A stretch of 64,000 bases of DNA from Haberlea rhodopensis (Eukaryota > Streptophyta > Magnoliopsida > Lamiales > Gesneriaceae). The stretch covers positions 346,545-410,544 of the forward strand of contig CAJQUN010000483.1 of NCBI GenBank assembly GCA_907163345.1, read 5' to 3'. The notes below the pieces were generated by a model, which had not been told where the DNA came from, ran no database searches, and saw nothing but the letters and a program-made list of their open reading frames with translations. This document shows positions 10,563 through 21,175 of this stretch, piece after piece. Within the stretch, counting starts at the first letter, position 1. Each line of letters starts with the position of its first letter. The position numbers and the translations under genes are program-made.

Positions 10563-13167
10563 TGTAAGGACCCCAAGCCCTTAAAACCTTGATTAGTGTA
10601 TTAACCACTATGTGTGGTACATGCTTTCTATAAAATGTCAATCGGGAAGCTCTGATGATACTTAATCATTGCCTGTCAATAAAAGACTCATATGTTTGCC
10701 CTTTACCAACCCCTTGGTGCCACTTTTCACATTGTAAACTTTTACAAAAATTTGGGCAGAGTCTCCCCATAAATAGAGCTATCCCAAAACAGAGTACAAC
10801 ACATAACAAAATTCCCGGCCAGGGAAAGCATAATACTCAACAGAAAGCAGTAATACAAGTAGATTCCCAGCCAGGGAAGACACCACACATATGTCAACAA
10901 AAGTGGGTTCCAACACCCACATAATACACCAATGACTCTCATATCATTCTAGCAATTCAACCTAATTGCATGCAACCTTAAATGAAAGAGAGAAAGGCTC
11001 ATGCCTTTATATACAATCCATATACAAGTATAATCGTGCTCACATGCGAGCATCATGAATATGTATAAATCCTCAGGTGTATATATAGGTACTCTATACG
11101 ATACCGTGCTCCATCAAGCCCTGGTACCACGATCCTGGGAGTACCTCAAATCAACAGCTCGAGCTCAGCTCCATAGCCATCGATGTACCTGTCCACCTGT
11201 CCCAACAGAGACAGCCCCCAACGGGGTGAGCATACCAATACACAAAATCCCATAATCATAATAATGAAATTCATAATTTACAACACAAGTAAATACTAAT
11301 GAATTTAAATGATACTCCCTGGATGGCAACATCCTCATCCGGGATTCCGTGTACTGTCCCTGTTCTCACAACATCAAACTCATCAAATCTCATAAATCAG
11401 TAAATCAACACATTGATTTACACATCGCATGCCTGATTTACAATATCAATAATGAATGATTCCAAGTTCATATACATGCAAAAATAGATATATCAATATC
11501 TAATATTGATTTCATAACCTTGCTTTCCATTATACTTAGACATCTCATATGTCTTATAATGAAAACATGAGTCTATGAACCTAGACATCTCAAATGTCTC
11601 ATAATGAATACATGATTCTACGAACCTAGACATCTCAAATGTCTTACGAAGAATGCATGATTCTACAAACCTAGACATCTCAAATGTCTCATAATATAGT
11701 CATATAAACCCAGTACCCCTTATATCATGTAAGAGTCATCCTACTCTAGTGTCACGCACGCTACAAGCTGCGATATCAAGATTTGGGTCATTCCTTGGCT
11801 ATATCAACATATATGTATAACCATACGCAAAACATTCAATGAAATCAAAAACACCTTATGCATTTCACATATATATAGTAATGCTCGTACGTCGCACGTA
11901 CCTTAAATCTCCGAAGTCCGAGCCAAGCCTTGCTCGAGTTCCATGCCCCGAGGAATGATGTGCTAACACGATAAATAATTCACAATTATTTACGAACATG
12001 TAACCTATGCTCAAGCACACCCATATCCCTCACAACATTGTCAATACACGACAATTATCCTCTTAAAAGACCCGGGGTAGGGTACATGCAGGGAAGGAAA
12101 TAAATGAGACAATCGAAATTTGTTCAAGAATGCCCTACAAAAATCGAACCTTAATCTCACAATTTCGAACCCAATAAAATACCATAATTTATCTAAAATG
12201 CCAATTAAGCTATTCAAGCAAGAATCAACATCCCTTGACAAAAACTCCCCATTTTCGAACTCAACCCCCTTAAAATCGAACCCAAACAAGCCTTTAAATT
12301 CGAACCCTAACAATTCTTCAAATTCGAACCATAACATCTTAATTCGATCCCACTTAAGCATCATAATACACCTAAGATGTGAATTAAACCATCAATGGCA
12401 AGAATCATCACCTTTGCCAAAAACCCCCAATAATTCGAAAATTAAACCCTACGAAATTGGGGAAATTCGAAACAATAAAGGCATGGAAATACATGAAAAA
12501 GACGAACAAGGGGTTAGGGAGGTTACCCAACGAAAATCGGAAGCAAAATCGGACGAAATCCGATGAACCCTAACTTTTGGGGATCGACGCATTCCAGCCA
12601 AATTCGATTCCAAGACGCGACGAAATCTTCAATTGCCGGAGGGGAAAGAAGCGCCTCGCCGAGACGACGCCGGCGGTAGGTCGCACGCGCCGAACGGCGG
12701 CGGGACGGCGGCTAGCGGAGCGCCTGAAGCGGCGGGGCAGGGGAGGTGACGGGAAAATCGCACGCAGGGGAGAGGGAGAAGAACTTTGGGGCTGAAATGA
12801 TAATTTTCATAAAATTTCGGGTTCAACTGCTATTTATAGCAAAAATACTCCGAAAAAATAATAGCCCCACAAATACATCATGATTCCTTAAAAATCATCT
12901 GTTTTCAAAAACTCTCTCTCTAACTCCAAAACCCCCTACCGGTGCTCACACAACACCCGAGATTCCGAGACACATCAAAAACCCAACTCTTAGGTTTTAC
13001 ACCGTAATGTGAATACAATCTCAACCTCTGGATCCAACGATCCCAACTGCCCAAATAAACGAGCCCAGAAGGCCCAACACCTCGATTAAATTCCAAATCG
13101 TCACGTAAAACCACTTTAGGGATTATTAATACTCCGGGATTAACACCTATAATCCCTGGTCATCACA
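10563..13167 (-). mobile_element. Solo Gypsy LTR K
   Basis: It starts on the minus strand with TGTGATGACCAGGG (13167) and ends GGGGTCCTTACA (10563). It is flanked by a perfect 5-bp duplication CCAAC (10558-10562 and 13168-13172), so both ends are certain. At 2605 bases it has no gag or pol, as expected after recombination between two LTRs. It contains a hairpin array (11535-11700), two TTCCC-N5-GGGAA hairpins (near 10814 and 10864), the CCCCCAACGGGG block (11215-11226) and a GC-rich segment at 12640-12760 in place of the CGATCG cluster. Frames at 12041-12795 are by-products of this composition. Confidence 0.85.
11535..11700. repeat. Tandem hairpin array in solo LTR K
   Basis: Four tandem copies of a unit of about 47 bases, each holding AGACAT-CTCAA-ATGTCT or a near form (starts near 11539, 11583, 11630 and 11669). 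Each core can form a 6-bp stem with a 5-base loop. The linkers (ATAATGAA-ACATGA-TCTA-GAACC) are also conserved. Confidence 0.8.
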
Positions 13168-13841
13168 CCAACAGAGTACCTGTTTTACCCGTTTCGACAA
13201 AAATAGCCCCCCTCACGAGGTAAGCATAATTGATAATACATCAATCTATAATGTTCATATTTATCAATTCTATAATCGATCGTCATTATTTCAATACAAC
13301 AACGATTTATTGTAAATCTTATATGTTTCAGTTCTCAATTAGTAAATGATATCTCGTATTATCCCATCTCACGCTCAACAGTGGCGGCACTATAAGCCAT
13401 CGCATGCTCAACAGCCGCAACATCACAACTCATCGCACGCTCAATAGCGGCATCACCACAAACCATTGCACCATTTATTGGTGATCTCAATTTCTATCAA
13501 TATATTATTCAATAAGCATGGCAACAATTTAAACATCCAAGGTTCATCAACAATATATTATTCATTAAGCACAATATAATATATTTATATATTCTTGTAC
13601 GTTACACGTAAATTATTGTCCAATTGCAAGAGTTACTCCTTGCCATTGCCCCGAGATATAATGAATTCCCAATACACATTAACAAATTCATAATCTATCG
13701 AGTGCACAATATTCATTTTCAAGCATGGATTTAAAATCACAATATATTATTTAATCACGATGATTCACTATGCAAAAAGGCACGAACAAATCGTACGTCG
13801 AAATCGCATTACAAAAATAATTTTCAAAAAAATCTGCCTTC

Positions 13842-14290
13842 GACGATCGATCGCCACCTGCGATTTTCAGAAAAAACAAGGTGGCGATCCATGGTGGTTG
13901 TAATCCTTGTTTTATGCTCAAGGATGTTTGTTTGTAGTTAGGATTGAGATGGTTGAGTTTTTGGGTCGAAAAACTCCATTTCTTTCAATTAAAAGCAACA
14001 ATAAAACATAATTTTGCGAAACCCAACTCAAAATCAAACCCACCAAAAACCATAACAAAATTCTTCATTTTCAAAAATCCAACCCTAGCGATCGATCACC
14101 CATTAGCCCCGGTCGATTGCCAAAATGTGCTATCAAGTGCGATCAATCGCCACTTTTTCTCGATCGATCGCCAACACTCAAGATCGATCGTCATGTTTAC
14201 ACCGATCGATCGCCAACATTTTTCACTGCCTTGAATTTTACTCTGTTTCGGTGATCGATCGCCATAAGGCTAACGATCGTTCGCCGATGT
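13842..14290. repeat. CGATCGATCG palindrome cluster 2 (LTR J)
   Basis: About nine GCGATCGATCGCC-like sites, several with single-base decay (GATCAATCGCC, CGATCGTTCGCC). Lies in the U3 part of LTR J. Confidence 0.85.
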
Positions 14291-14681
14291 CTGAAAAATT
14301 CAGAACATGGCGATTTTCAAGCTTATCTCCATGGTGTCAATTCTATACCTTCTAAAACCACATCATACACGCACACTATATCAGCATAGGAACATAATTC
14401 CATAACATGACAACTCAAGGTTTTGCCTTATAACTCATATCAATTCAAGAACTACCAAGTGATATGCTTTATTTCAACTCAACTTCAACCAACATACAAA
14501 AAGTACATAAAACACATAATCCTTACCAAACAAAACCAAATTCTAGTTTTCCAATAAGTTTCCTTGATTCCAAGCTCAAATCCAAGAAAGAAAAGCAAGA
14601 AAGAGCAAGGGTTTGAGAGGGTGTTTTGTAGAGATTAGTAGGTGTGATTTGGTGTTTGTATCTGTTCAAAATCTGATATTA

Positions 14682-14684
<3 letters not shown>

Positions 14685-14731
<47 letters not shown>
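14685..14731. repeat. (AT)n microsatellite
   Basis: Nearly pure AT run of about 23 units at the border between LTR J and the Athila-like fragment. A second shorter run at 14931-14960 separates the two tandem copies that follow. Confidence 0.9.
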
Positions 14732-14734
<3 letters not shown>

Positions 14735-15162
14735 GCCAACCAACTCAAATGCACATGAAATCTCATATCAAATTCAAAGGCATATCAAACTTATGTGTAC
14801 TTGTTATTTAACTACATGTCCTCCTTACCCATCATGTACTCTTGCTACATTTGCAACAACCATGTATCTAGGGTAAACGGCTCATAAATGTGGGTATAAT
14901 GAGTTTACCAATGAATGTCGAATGGGGGTTTATATATATATATATATTTATATATATATAGTAGCCAACCAACTCAAATGCACATGAAATCTCATATCAA
15001 ATTCAAAGGCATATCAAACTCATGTGTACTTGTTATTTAACTACATGTCCTCCTTACCCATCATGCACTCTTGCTACATTTGCAACAACCATGTATCTAG
15101 GGTAAACGGCTCATGAAGGTGGGTATAATGAGTTTACCAATGAATGTCGAATGGGGGTTTAT
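14732..15162. repeat. Tandem duplication of about 201 bp in Athila-like 3' region
   Basis: Positions 14732-14932 and 14961-15162 are near-identical copies (GTAGCCAACCAACTCAAATG to GAATGGGGGTTTAT) with about four differences. Each is preceded by an AT run. Expansion between the two AT tracts is the likely cause. The end of the unit resembles 34270-34310 in element C. Confidence 0.85.
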
Positions 15163-15933
15163 TTGTATGTAAAACATACACCATTCTTTTTCAATTAGGC
15201 TCAAAAGTGGACACTAGTGATAAATATAGACATGGTAGGCTTGAAAGGCTCAAACGTTCCAAGGATCGCCTAAATCATGTCCAAGTCAAGTTCATAATTA
15301 TAAAACTTTCGCCTCAAAGTGCCATCATCAAATAGGTTCTATGATCACTCTAAGATGCTCAAGACATGTTATCAAGTTCATACATATCATCACTACTCTA
15401 AATGCAATCTACAAGTTCATGACTCAAAGTGCTCAAATTATTCCTCTTTTTCAACATGTCAACTCAACTCAAGATATTACACAACACGTGTACAATCTTC
15501 AAGATACAAGTCATAAGTAGAGTAAAACTAATATTATCATGTCATAGAATCACTACTTTAATCCAATTACAACAAAAAAAACTTATATGCTATTCATAGG
15601 ATAATTCAAGATCAATACTCAACCAAATATTCACAGCTCAAGAGAAACAATCAATCAATGGCTCACTACTTCCCCAAACTTAAATATTGCATTGTCCTCA
15701 ATGTAATAAGATTGAAAATTAGGGACAATGAAATACCTGTGGTGACGACCGTCAATAGCCGTCACCCTCATCCTTAGCTTCTTCGTCATTGGTGAGAGTG
15801 TGATCAAAATTTGAGCCAACACAAACAAATAAATTTAAAATTGCAAATCAACGAGAATAAAATCAAAATGGAGATAAGGGAAAGACACAATTCTTGATTT
15901 ATAGTCCCAAGCTGGACTTATTACCACATTTCC
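15163..15933 (-). mobile_element. Athila-like 3' non-coding region (fragment D)
   Basis: This stretch matches the non-coding region of element C at 34320-34880 in order and wording (CAATTAGGCTCAAAA, GGCTTGAAAGGCTCAAACG, CCCCAAACTTAA, GCATTGTCCTCAATGTAATA). On the minus strand it follows the integrase end and contains the TTAAGTTTGGGG tract typical of Athila-type elements. Two small hairpins are seen: GTGACG...CGTCAC (15742-15765) and CATTG-TCCT-CAATG (15690-15703). Confidence 0.65.
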
Positions 15934-16365
15934 TCAAAGGTTGGAATCGTTTGTGGAGCAGGAATCTTCGTAAGCAATTGGGTAATGCCTCAACCTCTCA
16001 TCATTAACGACATAAGTGCCTAGAATAGGATCACTTACCTTAATGGCTCCATGCGGGTATATGTTGGTAACAGTGAATGGTCCAACCCATGAAGCCTTTT
16101 GCTTGCTTTGGAAAATGCGAGGTGGTGGTGCTTTATGCAATTGGATTGTCTATCCCTTCATGAACGTCCTTTTCTCCTTGAGCTTCTTAGCCTTCTTTGA
16201 CTTCACCATGTCATGGCTCTTGCCTTCTTCAGTCTCTAGTTCGGTCTTCACCTTTACCTCATCAGTACCTTGCACCACATCAACAAGCGAAGTGTCAATC
16301 ATGTTAACTTTTAAATAATCATGCTTGTTGTGTGCGTGTGTTGAATATTTAAACATATTGAACAT
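15934..16365 (-). pseudogene. Athila-like integrase C-terminus, decayed (fragment D)
   Basis: The minus-strand reading ...ASWVGPFTVTNIYPHGA...VNDERLRHY at 16110-15950 matches the C-terminal domain of Athila-type integrases (SRWSGPF.V...PHG.V...NGQRLKHY). A stop separates it from an upstream lysine-rich frame (16365-16150), which I do not recognise. The catalytic core is missing. The neighbouring integrase piece at 16371 is on the opposite strand, so the locus is rearranged. Confidence 0.7.
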
Positions 16366-16370
16366 AGGTA

Positions 16371-16496
16371 TGTCTCCTTTTCGATTAATCTTTGGTAAAC
16401 CATGTCATGTTCCTGTAGAATTGGAGCATATGGCATATTGGACTATCAAGCACTTGAACATGAAGATGGATGACAGTGGTGAGCATAGAAAGTTGA
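16371..16496 (+). pseudogene. Athila-like integrase fragment, plus strand (fragment D)
   Basis: Plus-strand reading RLIFGKPCHVPVELEHMAYW, then IKHLNMKMDDSGEHRKL, corresponds to the post-catalytic region of Athila integrases (FGKPCHLPVELEH.AYWA). It is cut at 16496 by the LTR of element B. In an intact gene this segment lies upstream of, and in the same direction as, the C-terminal domain; here that domain is inverted. Confidence 0.75.
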
Positions 16497-17590
16497 TGTA
16501 AGGCCCCGTTGCTAATTAGTTTTGATTAATCATAAGTTAGCAAACCCAGGTGATTAAAAGTTGAGATTTTGATTTAAGGTGCTCCGGGTTACAACACCTT
16601 ATCTTTAATTGAGATAAATTAAAGATAAATTAGATCCTCTTCTCCCTTATAAACCATCTGATATCACTCCCTAAATTTTGAAAAATACCACCCAAAAATT
16701 CATAAGAAATGTTGGTCCAATTCAACATGCAATCCTAGAATTGAGAAGAAAATGGGTAGAGAAGCTAGAAACCTTCAAGAATTTGAAGATTAGGAGCTTG
16801 GATTTGGATTGGTGGTGGATTCAGATCTTAACTACAAGGGTATGAACTCTCTTTTAAACTAATTTTAGTTGGTCTTGGTTGTATAAAATCAAAAAGCTAG
16901 GAAGAAGCATGATAATGTTGATCTCATTTTGATAAAAAAGAATCTTTAGAACAAATATTTCTGTCAGTCTGTTGTTTCGTGTTTTTTAGATTTTTAACCT
17001 TCGAATTTGACTTTGCTCTGTAAATGAAAGTTGTAGATAATCAAATTTTATGCAGTTTTAAAAAAAAGAACCATACGCTTTTGAGCTCATATGATAAAGT
17101 TATGTCGATTTTACTTTAAGTGCTCATTTTTGACACTGCATGTTCTTGCATGTCACATGTAGATTGTTTTTCGAGTTTCTGGGTAAATTGTGAATTAAAT
17201 TTGATGTTGGTATTACAACAAAAGTTGTAGATCTTTCAATTATCTTGGATTAAAAAAACAGAGGACTTATTTTGAAGAAGTTATGAATTTTTGGCCAGTA
17301 ATTCCGAAATATGTCTAGAAATAGGAATTGTGGTGTTTCAAGTTGGCTATAATTTGCCACTAGAATCACTCAATTCGGATTTGAAACGAAAATGTTATAG
17401 TATTTTTACTAACACTGCTCAGGCTGAAAATCAGGTTTTTAAATGCTACAATTTTTAGTGTTCAAACCCAATTTAGATTAACAAGCTTGACATCATAATA
17501 TATGAAATGTATTATTTTTAGTTTCTGAACTTTGAGTACTAGAATCGAGTTGTTTTGTGATATCCCCGAAATGATTATGTGATTTTAAAC

Positions 17591-17930
17591 ATTAATTATG
17601 TTATGAAGATTATGGTATTAGTTCATTGGGTTGAATAAATAATATTGGGGAAATGCATTTCAGGGTGCATGTGTTATATGTTGGGAATTTGGGTTATGGC
17701 ATGATTATTTGGGGTGGGTGTTATTTGTTTTGGTGAAGCATGTTTAATTGGAAATTGAACATTAATTATGTTATGAAGATTATGGTATTAATTCATTGGG
17801 TTGAATAAATAATATTGGGGAAATGCATTTCAGGGTGCATGTGTTATATGTTGGGAATTTGGGTTATGGCATGATTATTTGGGGTGGGTGTTATTTGTTT
17901 TGGTGAAGCATGTTTAATTGGAAATTGAAG
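17591..17930 (+). repeat. 170-bp tandem duplication confined to the 5' LTR of A
   Basis: Copies 17591-17760 and 17761-17930 differ at about one or two positions (GTATTAGTTC against GTATTAATTC). The 3' LTR has a single copy, so the duplication arose after insertion. Confidence 0.9.
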
Positions 17931-18679
17931 TATTTTAATGATTAAATACTATAAAATATCATGTGAGGATATTTTAATACATCATGCTAAATACCGGGAC
18001 CAAAACATAACACATCACACCACCCAACACCCAACCACCCCCTCAACCCATACCCATTTCAGCAGCAGATTGGCTGCCCATACCTCCACTTGCCCTCCTT
18101 TTTGACTAACTCTCCATCACTCCAAACTCTCCCCAATTTTCACCCAAAAATGTCCAGCGTCTGCTAAGCAAGGGGGAGGAGGAGATCTGCCATTTTATTG
18201 CTTGGAGCCTTGCCAAATATTGGAGCAAAAGAGGGTGAGAAACCATACCTTGCTTGGGTAAATTTTTGGTTAAGTTTGGGTTTGGTGATGATGGTTTTCA
18301 TGCATGCTAGTATAGGTTTGGTCGAAACCTTGGTATGAGTACTTACATGGAAGTATTTTGTAGGCCCTAGCAGGTTTGTTCGAGCATGTTACATGTTTTA
18401 TGTGTTAGATTTCTTGTTATGAAAAGTGGTGCTCGAAAATCTGGGCAATATTATAATACCCTGGTTTTCAGAAAGTTTGAGTGAGTAAGGATAAAGTTGG
18501 GCGATTTTGATGCATGTGGGTTTAAGTTTGGGTGGAACTTCAATTTGAATACATTCACGATAGTACCTTGTAGCTTTTAGCATATTTGTTCAAGCATGTT
18601 GTATGTCTTATATGCTAGATTGGATGGTATGAATATGGGTGTTCGTGAAATCTGGAAAAATCACGCACAGAGCATGTGG

Positions 18680-18829
18680 CAATCGATCGCTACAAAGGCA
18701 GCGATCGATCGCCGAAGGTCAGTAGCCAAAATCAAAGGCAGGCGATCGATCGCCATAAATGGCGCGATCGATCGCCTCGAGCTAGTGAAGTCTGGCGATT
18801 GATCGCCTCGATGTAGCGATCGATCGCCA
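18680..18829. repeat. CGATCGATCG palindrome cluster in 5' LTR of A
   Basis: Six sites of type GGCGATCGATCGCC spaced about 20-40 bases apart, 50-200 bases upstream of the TATA-like box. Confidence 0.9.
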
Positions 18830-19178
18830 GATGCTGAATAGTGGTAATTGATGTTTTTGTTGGATTTTTTAATTTTGGTCTATAAATTGGCATCTAATAT
18901 TGTGTTGTACACTGGTGTAGAGCCTTCACAGATAGCTACACAACGCAGGGGATAGAGTCCTGCAACACACCATATTTTGGAAAGGTACGTAAGTGACGTA
19001 CGGGCATCCCAACGGTAACATGTATTATATATTCATTATTTGACATACGATAAATGCGAGTTGTGCATTATGAGTACGATACATGTTGTTAGGCATTGTT
19101 GTTACATATGTATGTTGTGGAATAAATGGTGTGTATTCCACGAGTCAGGGTTATCACAGTGATGATTTTAATTCTTAC

Positions 19179-19330
19179 CGCTTATACCGCTAAAAATGTG
19201 GAGCGGGAGGGGGGAGGCTCGCTTGCACATGGAGGCGAGATTTACCATACAAAGCGAGGATAGAAATACCGCTTGTATGAAGAAGCGAGGGAGGGGAGTT
19301 CCGCTTGTTCTAAAGTTATGAAGCGGGGGG
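19179..19330 (+). repeat. Hairpin array in 5' LTR of A
   Basis: Successive stems: CCGCT...AGCGG, CTCGC...GCGAG, CGCTT...AAGCG and CCGCTT...AAGCGG. They occur in a purine-rich linker and are repeated in the 3' LTR at 26125-26280. Confidence 0.75.
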
Positions 19331-19887
19331 CATTAAAATACACTGATGATAAACTGACTAATGATTGAAGTAAAGATTTAAGAAGTAAAGATATGTCATG
19401 ACATTTATTTAAAGGAACCATAATATCATGTATTGATTTGATTATGAGTTATGGTACAGGGACAACCAAAATGGGCGTTTTAAATGCATTGGAATTCAGG
19501 AAGTATCCTATGACTATGATTTATGCATTTATGCCTTACATTCATATTATGATTGATATGAACCATGATGTGCTCATGTGTTGGGGGTTGTCTTTGTAGG
19601 TGCTTTTGACATGGAGAACCAGGGTCGGGGTTGATACGCTGAGCTGTAAGGAGTGCTACAGGATTAGCAGAATAGAGAATTACTTTTGTATAGCTTCAAA
19701 GTGTAGAGTAAGACTATAGTTTAGTAACATTTTGTTAGGAATATGTATGATTCCTTTTTGAACTTTTGGTACTGTAATCTCTTAAGCTCAGGATTATCAA
19801 CACGACCTAATACTCTGATTTATGAATGATTAGTTCTCTTATTTGCACCTTAGTATTTTGTATAGATAACGGGGTCTTACATTTAGT

Positions 19888-19898
19888 TGTATCAGAGC
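19888..19898 (+). other. Primer binding site of element A
   Basis: TGTATCAGAGC, one base short of the plant initiator-Met primer site TGGTATCAGAGC. It lies six bases after the LTR end. Confidence 0.75.
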
Positions 19899-20104
19899 AG
19901 TGGTTAGATAACCGGGGAACGAGTAAAGGGTAGCCTTTAGAAACAAGTTGGTTAGGTATTCATTGGTGGGCATGTTGATGCATATAGTGCATATTTTTGT
20001 ATAAGTTGTTATACTAACATGCTTTTGAATATGATTACTCTTGTTATCTAACGGCTTATATTATGAACTGCTTTTGGTATTGTTGTTAACCCCTGTGTTA
20101 CAGC

Positions 20105-21175
20105 ATGTCGGCTATTAATCCGGAGAACCCCAATGAAGAGGTGGGAGATGTAGGCAGTATCAATGCCAGTATTGCTCAGTCAAATCCTCTACCACCACCT
20201 GCTGTAGGCGTGAAGCCTAGTGCACAGATACTACTACCAGGGGAGATAAGTTTGATCCAGTTCTTGAGCTATCATCCACTGCTATTTGAAGGGACCGAGA
20301 CTGGGGAAGCAGCCGAGGAATGACTTGAGAGACTAGAACAGATATTTGTATCGGCACCCTGTGCACGGACTGCCTGGCTGAGGTTGGCAGAGTTTCAGTT
20401 GACGAAGAAGTCTTCCATGTGGTGAAAGACAACCGTTATGGAGCTGAGGGCACAGGGTATGACAGTGGATTGGACTGTGTTCAGGACCCGGTTCCTTAAC
20501 CGGTATTTCTCCGCCGCTGCCAGACAAGTAAAAGAAGATGAGTTCACCAACCTGAAGCAGGACAGCTTGACTGTATCAGATTATGCCATGCAATACTCTT
20601 CACTGTTGAGGTATGTGCCTCACATTGTTGTAAACGGTCATGCCAAGATGAGGCATTTTCTGAAAGGGCTGAGGCCAGAGTTATTTGATCGGGTTGTCTC
20701 AAACAACCCCAGCTCATTTGATGATGCCCTGACTAGGGCAGAGCTGGCAGAGATTGGGGTTAGTGTGTACAAGGAAGCTGTACCCCCTTTTGTACCACCA
20801 CAGAGACCAGCTGTTGACAGCCTGAGGCCACGAGGAGACCAGTTTAAGCCACGTGGGGCTTCTTCATCTTCTAGATTTGGTGGGAAGAAATTTCAGAATC
20901 AGAAACAAGGCAATCGGGGACCAGCACAGGGAAATAGAACAGGAGGGAACAAGTGTGACAACTGTGGAGGATTTCACTTGACACGTGACTGCCGAGGCTG
21001 TTATGTTTGTGGCAGAGTGGGCCACCTGGCTCGGGCTTGCCCCAATCGGGTAGGTCATGCAGACTCTGGGCCGAACAGGCCAAGATTTGACGCTAGGACG
21101 GCACCACAGAGACAACAGTTTGCACCTCGACCACAGGGAGGTCAGGCGGCAGGACCGCCGCAGTATATGCATTGA
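20105..21175 (+). pseudogene. gag: Gag of element A, two in-frame stops
   Basis: Capsid-type polyprotein that would package element RNA. It starts MSAINPENPNEE and runs in one frame with TGA stops at 20321 and 20423; both replace Trp codons that are intact in the sister element E (EEWLER and MWWKTT). Retrotrans_gag-type core: FRTRFLNRYFSAAAR. Two CCHC-type knuckles near 20957-21035 (CDNCGGFHLTRDC, then CYVCGRVGHLARAC). A frameshift near 21160 separates gag from protease, where E reads straight through. Confidence 0.9.

Larger units (their letters stand above)
10136..14690 (-). mobile_element. Gypsy LTR J, split by solo LTR K
   Basis: On the minus strand the LTR ends ...GGGGTCCTTACA at 10136. 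It is interrupted at 10562/13168 by K and continues to about 14690, where homology with other LTRs fades into an (AT)n tract. It carries the conserved CTC-ACGAGG-GGGGGCTAT block (13205-13222), a group of GCTCAACAG-GCGGCA repeats at 13370-13480 and a CGATCGATCG cluster. Internal pol sequence is absent, so this is a solo or truncated LTR. Confidence 0.6.
17556..19881 (+). repeat. 5' LTR of element A
   Basis: 2326 bases; exactly 170 longer than the 3' LTR because 17591-17760 is tandemly repeated at 17761-17930. A TATA-like CTATAAAT lies at 18880-18887, just after the CGATCG cluster (18680-18829). A hairpin-rich segment follows at 19179-19330, then the GGGGG-TTGTC-block near 19580. Confidence 0.9.

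Noticed and set aside
12120..12795. Frames of 148 and 72 residues in solo LTR K
   Set aside because: Asn/Pro-rich and Arg-rich products of biased composition; opposite strand also open; no domain.
13370..13480. Spaced GCTCAACAG...GCGGCA repeats that could suggest a CRISPR array
   Set aside because: Plant LTR sequence, units degenerate, no regular spacers, no cas genes.
17551..17557. Alternative start of LTR A at TGATATCC (17558)
   Set aside because: The TGTGATATCC start gives better flanking duplication and equals the end of solo LTR L.
18398..18802. Matching 61-68 residue frames in both LTRs of A
   Set aside because: LTR shadows; the longest includes translated CGATCG repeats.
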